A stretch of DNA of 64,000 bases from contig NZ_QICL01000015.1 in assembly GCF_003201355.1 (NCBI RefSeq), positions 1 to 64,000 on the forward strand, given 5' to 3'. Under the pieces are notes generated by a model that saw nothing but the letters and a program-made list of their open reading frames with translations, was not told where the DNA came from and made no database searches. The DNA is from Indolivaga alginatilytica (lineage in GTDB: Bacteria > Bacteroidota > Bacteroidia > Bacteroidales > Dysgonomonadaceae). The translations under genes were made by a program, and so were the position numbers. Positions 63,020-64,000 of the stretch are shown one piece after another (position 1 is the first letter of the stretch; each line of letters starts with the position of its first letter).

Positions 63020-63050
63020 TTGCCCATATGTAAATACAACATATGGGCAA
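63020..63050 (-). terminator. Terminator after the urea transporter gene
   Basis: TTGCCCATATG pairs with CATATGGGCAA over 11 bases around a 9-base loop. On the - strand TTTATTTTC follows. It lies 28 bases behind the gene end. Confidence 0.82.
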
Positions 63051-63078
63051 TCTTTGTTATAATTAGAAATTACAGGAG

Positions 63079-63954
63079 TTATTTATCATTTGGTAGCAAG
63101 TTTATATTAGAAGTATATTTTTTGATTACCAGCACTATCCACATAGAAAGTACGAATGGAAATGTCAATGTAGTCCAGCCATGTTCTATCATCCATATGT
63201 CGATAAGGGTAGACAAAACAACCGCAATAAACACATAAACACCGTCACGCGGCTTAAGACCACTACAGGCAATACCACACAATACTGCATTGAAACTGAA
63301 AATACCGGCAGTAATCTGATCGATAGGTTGGCTAAAGTGATGTGATATAGCCATACTGATAATAGAGGCTACAAATCCGTATAATGCACCTATAGGCGAA
63401 TTAATAAATACAGCAATTATAAAGATGAGGCCAGCAATGACACTTCCCTGAAATATAACTTGTCCAAAGGCATGACCTTCGATCCAGAAGTCTTCCAGTG
63501 CAGTAATATCCACAAAATGTTCCGACACTGTAGGCAAAGCCAAGTGAGGAATACTAAGAATGAATAGAAGAATCCACGTAACCAAAATGAATGGAAATGT
63601 AAAAGCCGGAAACTTTTTGCGAAGAGCAATCTCCATCAAAACTGTACTCACAGCAGATCCTATAACAATTGCCAATGCAACCCAGATATTAAACTGAAAA
63701 TAGAAAACCAGTGCAACACCAACTAAAGTTGCATTGAAGCCATAAAGACCGTCTTCGATATTGGCTTTGTCGAATTTAAGAATCTTCGCTGTCAATACTC
63801 CTATTATATTGCTGAGCAGGGCAGCTACTCCCATCCATACCGAATCATAACAAATGGCAATAAGAAAAAGTATTCCTGTCCAATAGTTACCTTGTAACAT
63901 GATTTGTCCAAAACCTCGAAAGACAGATTTAGAGAAAGTTAGAACATTGTTCAT
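63079..63954 (-). CDS. Urea transporter (UT/SLC14 family)
   Basis: An inner-membrane channel that lets urea pass passively. The 291 residues contain about ten hydrophobic helices in two similar halves. Each half has the family's pore motif region (GLYGFNATLVGVALVFYF in the first, GIFSFNAVLCGIACSGL in the second). The length is that of bacterial UT-B-like proteins. No urease genes are within the window; the DNA upstream of the gene is cut off by the window edge. Permeation of ammonia or other small amides is also possible. Confidence 0.9.
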   Translation of the reverse strand: MNNVLTFSKSVFRGFGQIMLQGNYWTGILFLIAICYDSVWMGVAALLSNIIGVLTAKILKFDKANIEDGLYGFNATLVGVALVFYFQFNIWVALAIVIGSAVSTVLMEIALRKKFPAFTFPFILVTWILLFILSIPHLALPTVSEHFVDITALEDFWIEGHAFGQVIFQGSVIAGLIFIIAVFINSPIGALYGFVASIISMAISHHFSQPIDQITAGIFSFNAVLCGIACSGLKPRDGVYVFIAVVLSTLIDIWMIEHGWTTLTFPFVLSMWIVLVIKKYTSNINLLPNDK

Positions 63955-64000
63955 CTTATTAATAATAAAGTAATAGTTACTCTGTAATTTTATATCTATC

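Larger units (their letters stand above)
62492..63078. other. Long intergenic region upstream of degQ
   Basis: 587 bases without a convincing gene; a 64-codon frame at 62679-62873 lacks any support. Recognisable parts are the degQ -7 box (62539-62546), a second -7-like box at 62755-62762 on the - strand, a hairpin at 62894-62924 (CACCGTAAATT pairing with AATTTGCGGTG, one G-U), and the terminator hairpin at 63020-63050. The two boxes could give short and long degQ leaders. Confidence 0.5.

Noticed and set aside
1-64000. tRNA, rRNA, CRISPR array, insertion sequence, prophage or restriction system
   Set aside because: I looked for cloverleaf-like stretches, regularly spaced repeats, transposase or integrase motifs and methylase or nuclease genes, and saw none; the repeats found are gene-end elements without spacer regularity.

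Overview
The window reads as chromosomal DNA of a low-GC member of the Bacteroidales; a Dysgonomonas-like organism is my best guess, by inference only. Four things support this: AT-rich DNA, weak Shine-Dalgarno signals, repeated Bacteroidetes-type promoters (TTTG, about 18-20 bases, then TAnnTTTG), and families typical of the phylum (286-aa primary sigma factor, DksA-like protein without its zinc cysteines, DUF4296 next to lspA, Wzi, MutA/MutB). I see no rRNA, tRNA, CRISPR array, transposase, integrase or prophage. About 52 protein genes fill nearly all of the window.

Layout. 0-4.5 kb: the tail of an unidentified + strand gene, then mutA-mutB (methylmalonyl-CoA mutase) on the - strand. 4.7-8.1 kb: a rhamnosyltransferase-like GT2 and a surface lipoprotein joining a right-handed beta-helix to a PDZ domain. 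8.3-18.6 kb: a + strand series with parC, uncharacterised membrane and soluble proteins, a Nim-like flavoprotein, a CNNM/CorC-type protein, tgt and an LptF/G permease. 18.7-24.2 kb: ileS, dksA-like, lspA and a DUF4296 lipoprotein on the - strand. 24.7-26.5 kb: a fibronectin/beta-propeller lipoprotein whose signal peptide is out of frame at a poly-T tract. 26.8-41.9 kb: wzi, rfbB, murB, murA, a YqhD-type reductase, a nucleotidyltransferase-GHMP kinase fusion, galM, a sugar transporter, tkt and rpiB. 43-48.7 kb: rfbA-rfbC, a GH25 lysozyme, an S41 peptidase, lemA, a DUF3137 protein and rpsP. 48.8-64 kb: an ene-reductase, tdk, mgtE, an aminotransferase, ribBA, a second LptF/G permease, an RNA-binding protein, ybaK, an antiporter, sigA, a Deg protease and a urea transporter.

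How the genes work together. Many genes serve the envelope: peptidoglycan precursors (murA, murB), dTDP-rhamnose (rfbA, rfbC, and rfbB 14 kb away, with rfbD absent), a rhamnosyltransferase candidate, capsule anchoring (wzi), LPS transport permeases, lipoprotein processing (lspA) and periplasmic quality control (Deg). tkt-rpiB and galM-transporter are carbohydrate modules. The primary sigma factor encoded at 60 kb belongs to the type expected to read the TAnnTTTG boxes found across the window.

The most unusual signal is not a gene. Between about 20 and 53 kb at least twelve copies of a roughly 95-base element lie between genes, nearly all starting at the stop codon of the preceding gene and in the same orientation. 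Its parts are a short hairpin (AGGTC-NCA-GACCT) followed by T's, a conserved linker, a second hairpin (TATAACA...TGTTATA), and a conserved AT-rich tail. In the best copies the second hairpin differs by paired changes on its two arms, which suggests a structured RNA or DNA element. Other points of note are a MurA with Asp in place of the fosfomycin-target Cys, a TGT without its zinc cysteines, and the possibly phase-variable lipoprotein.
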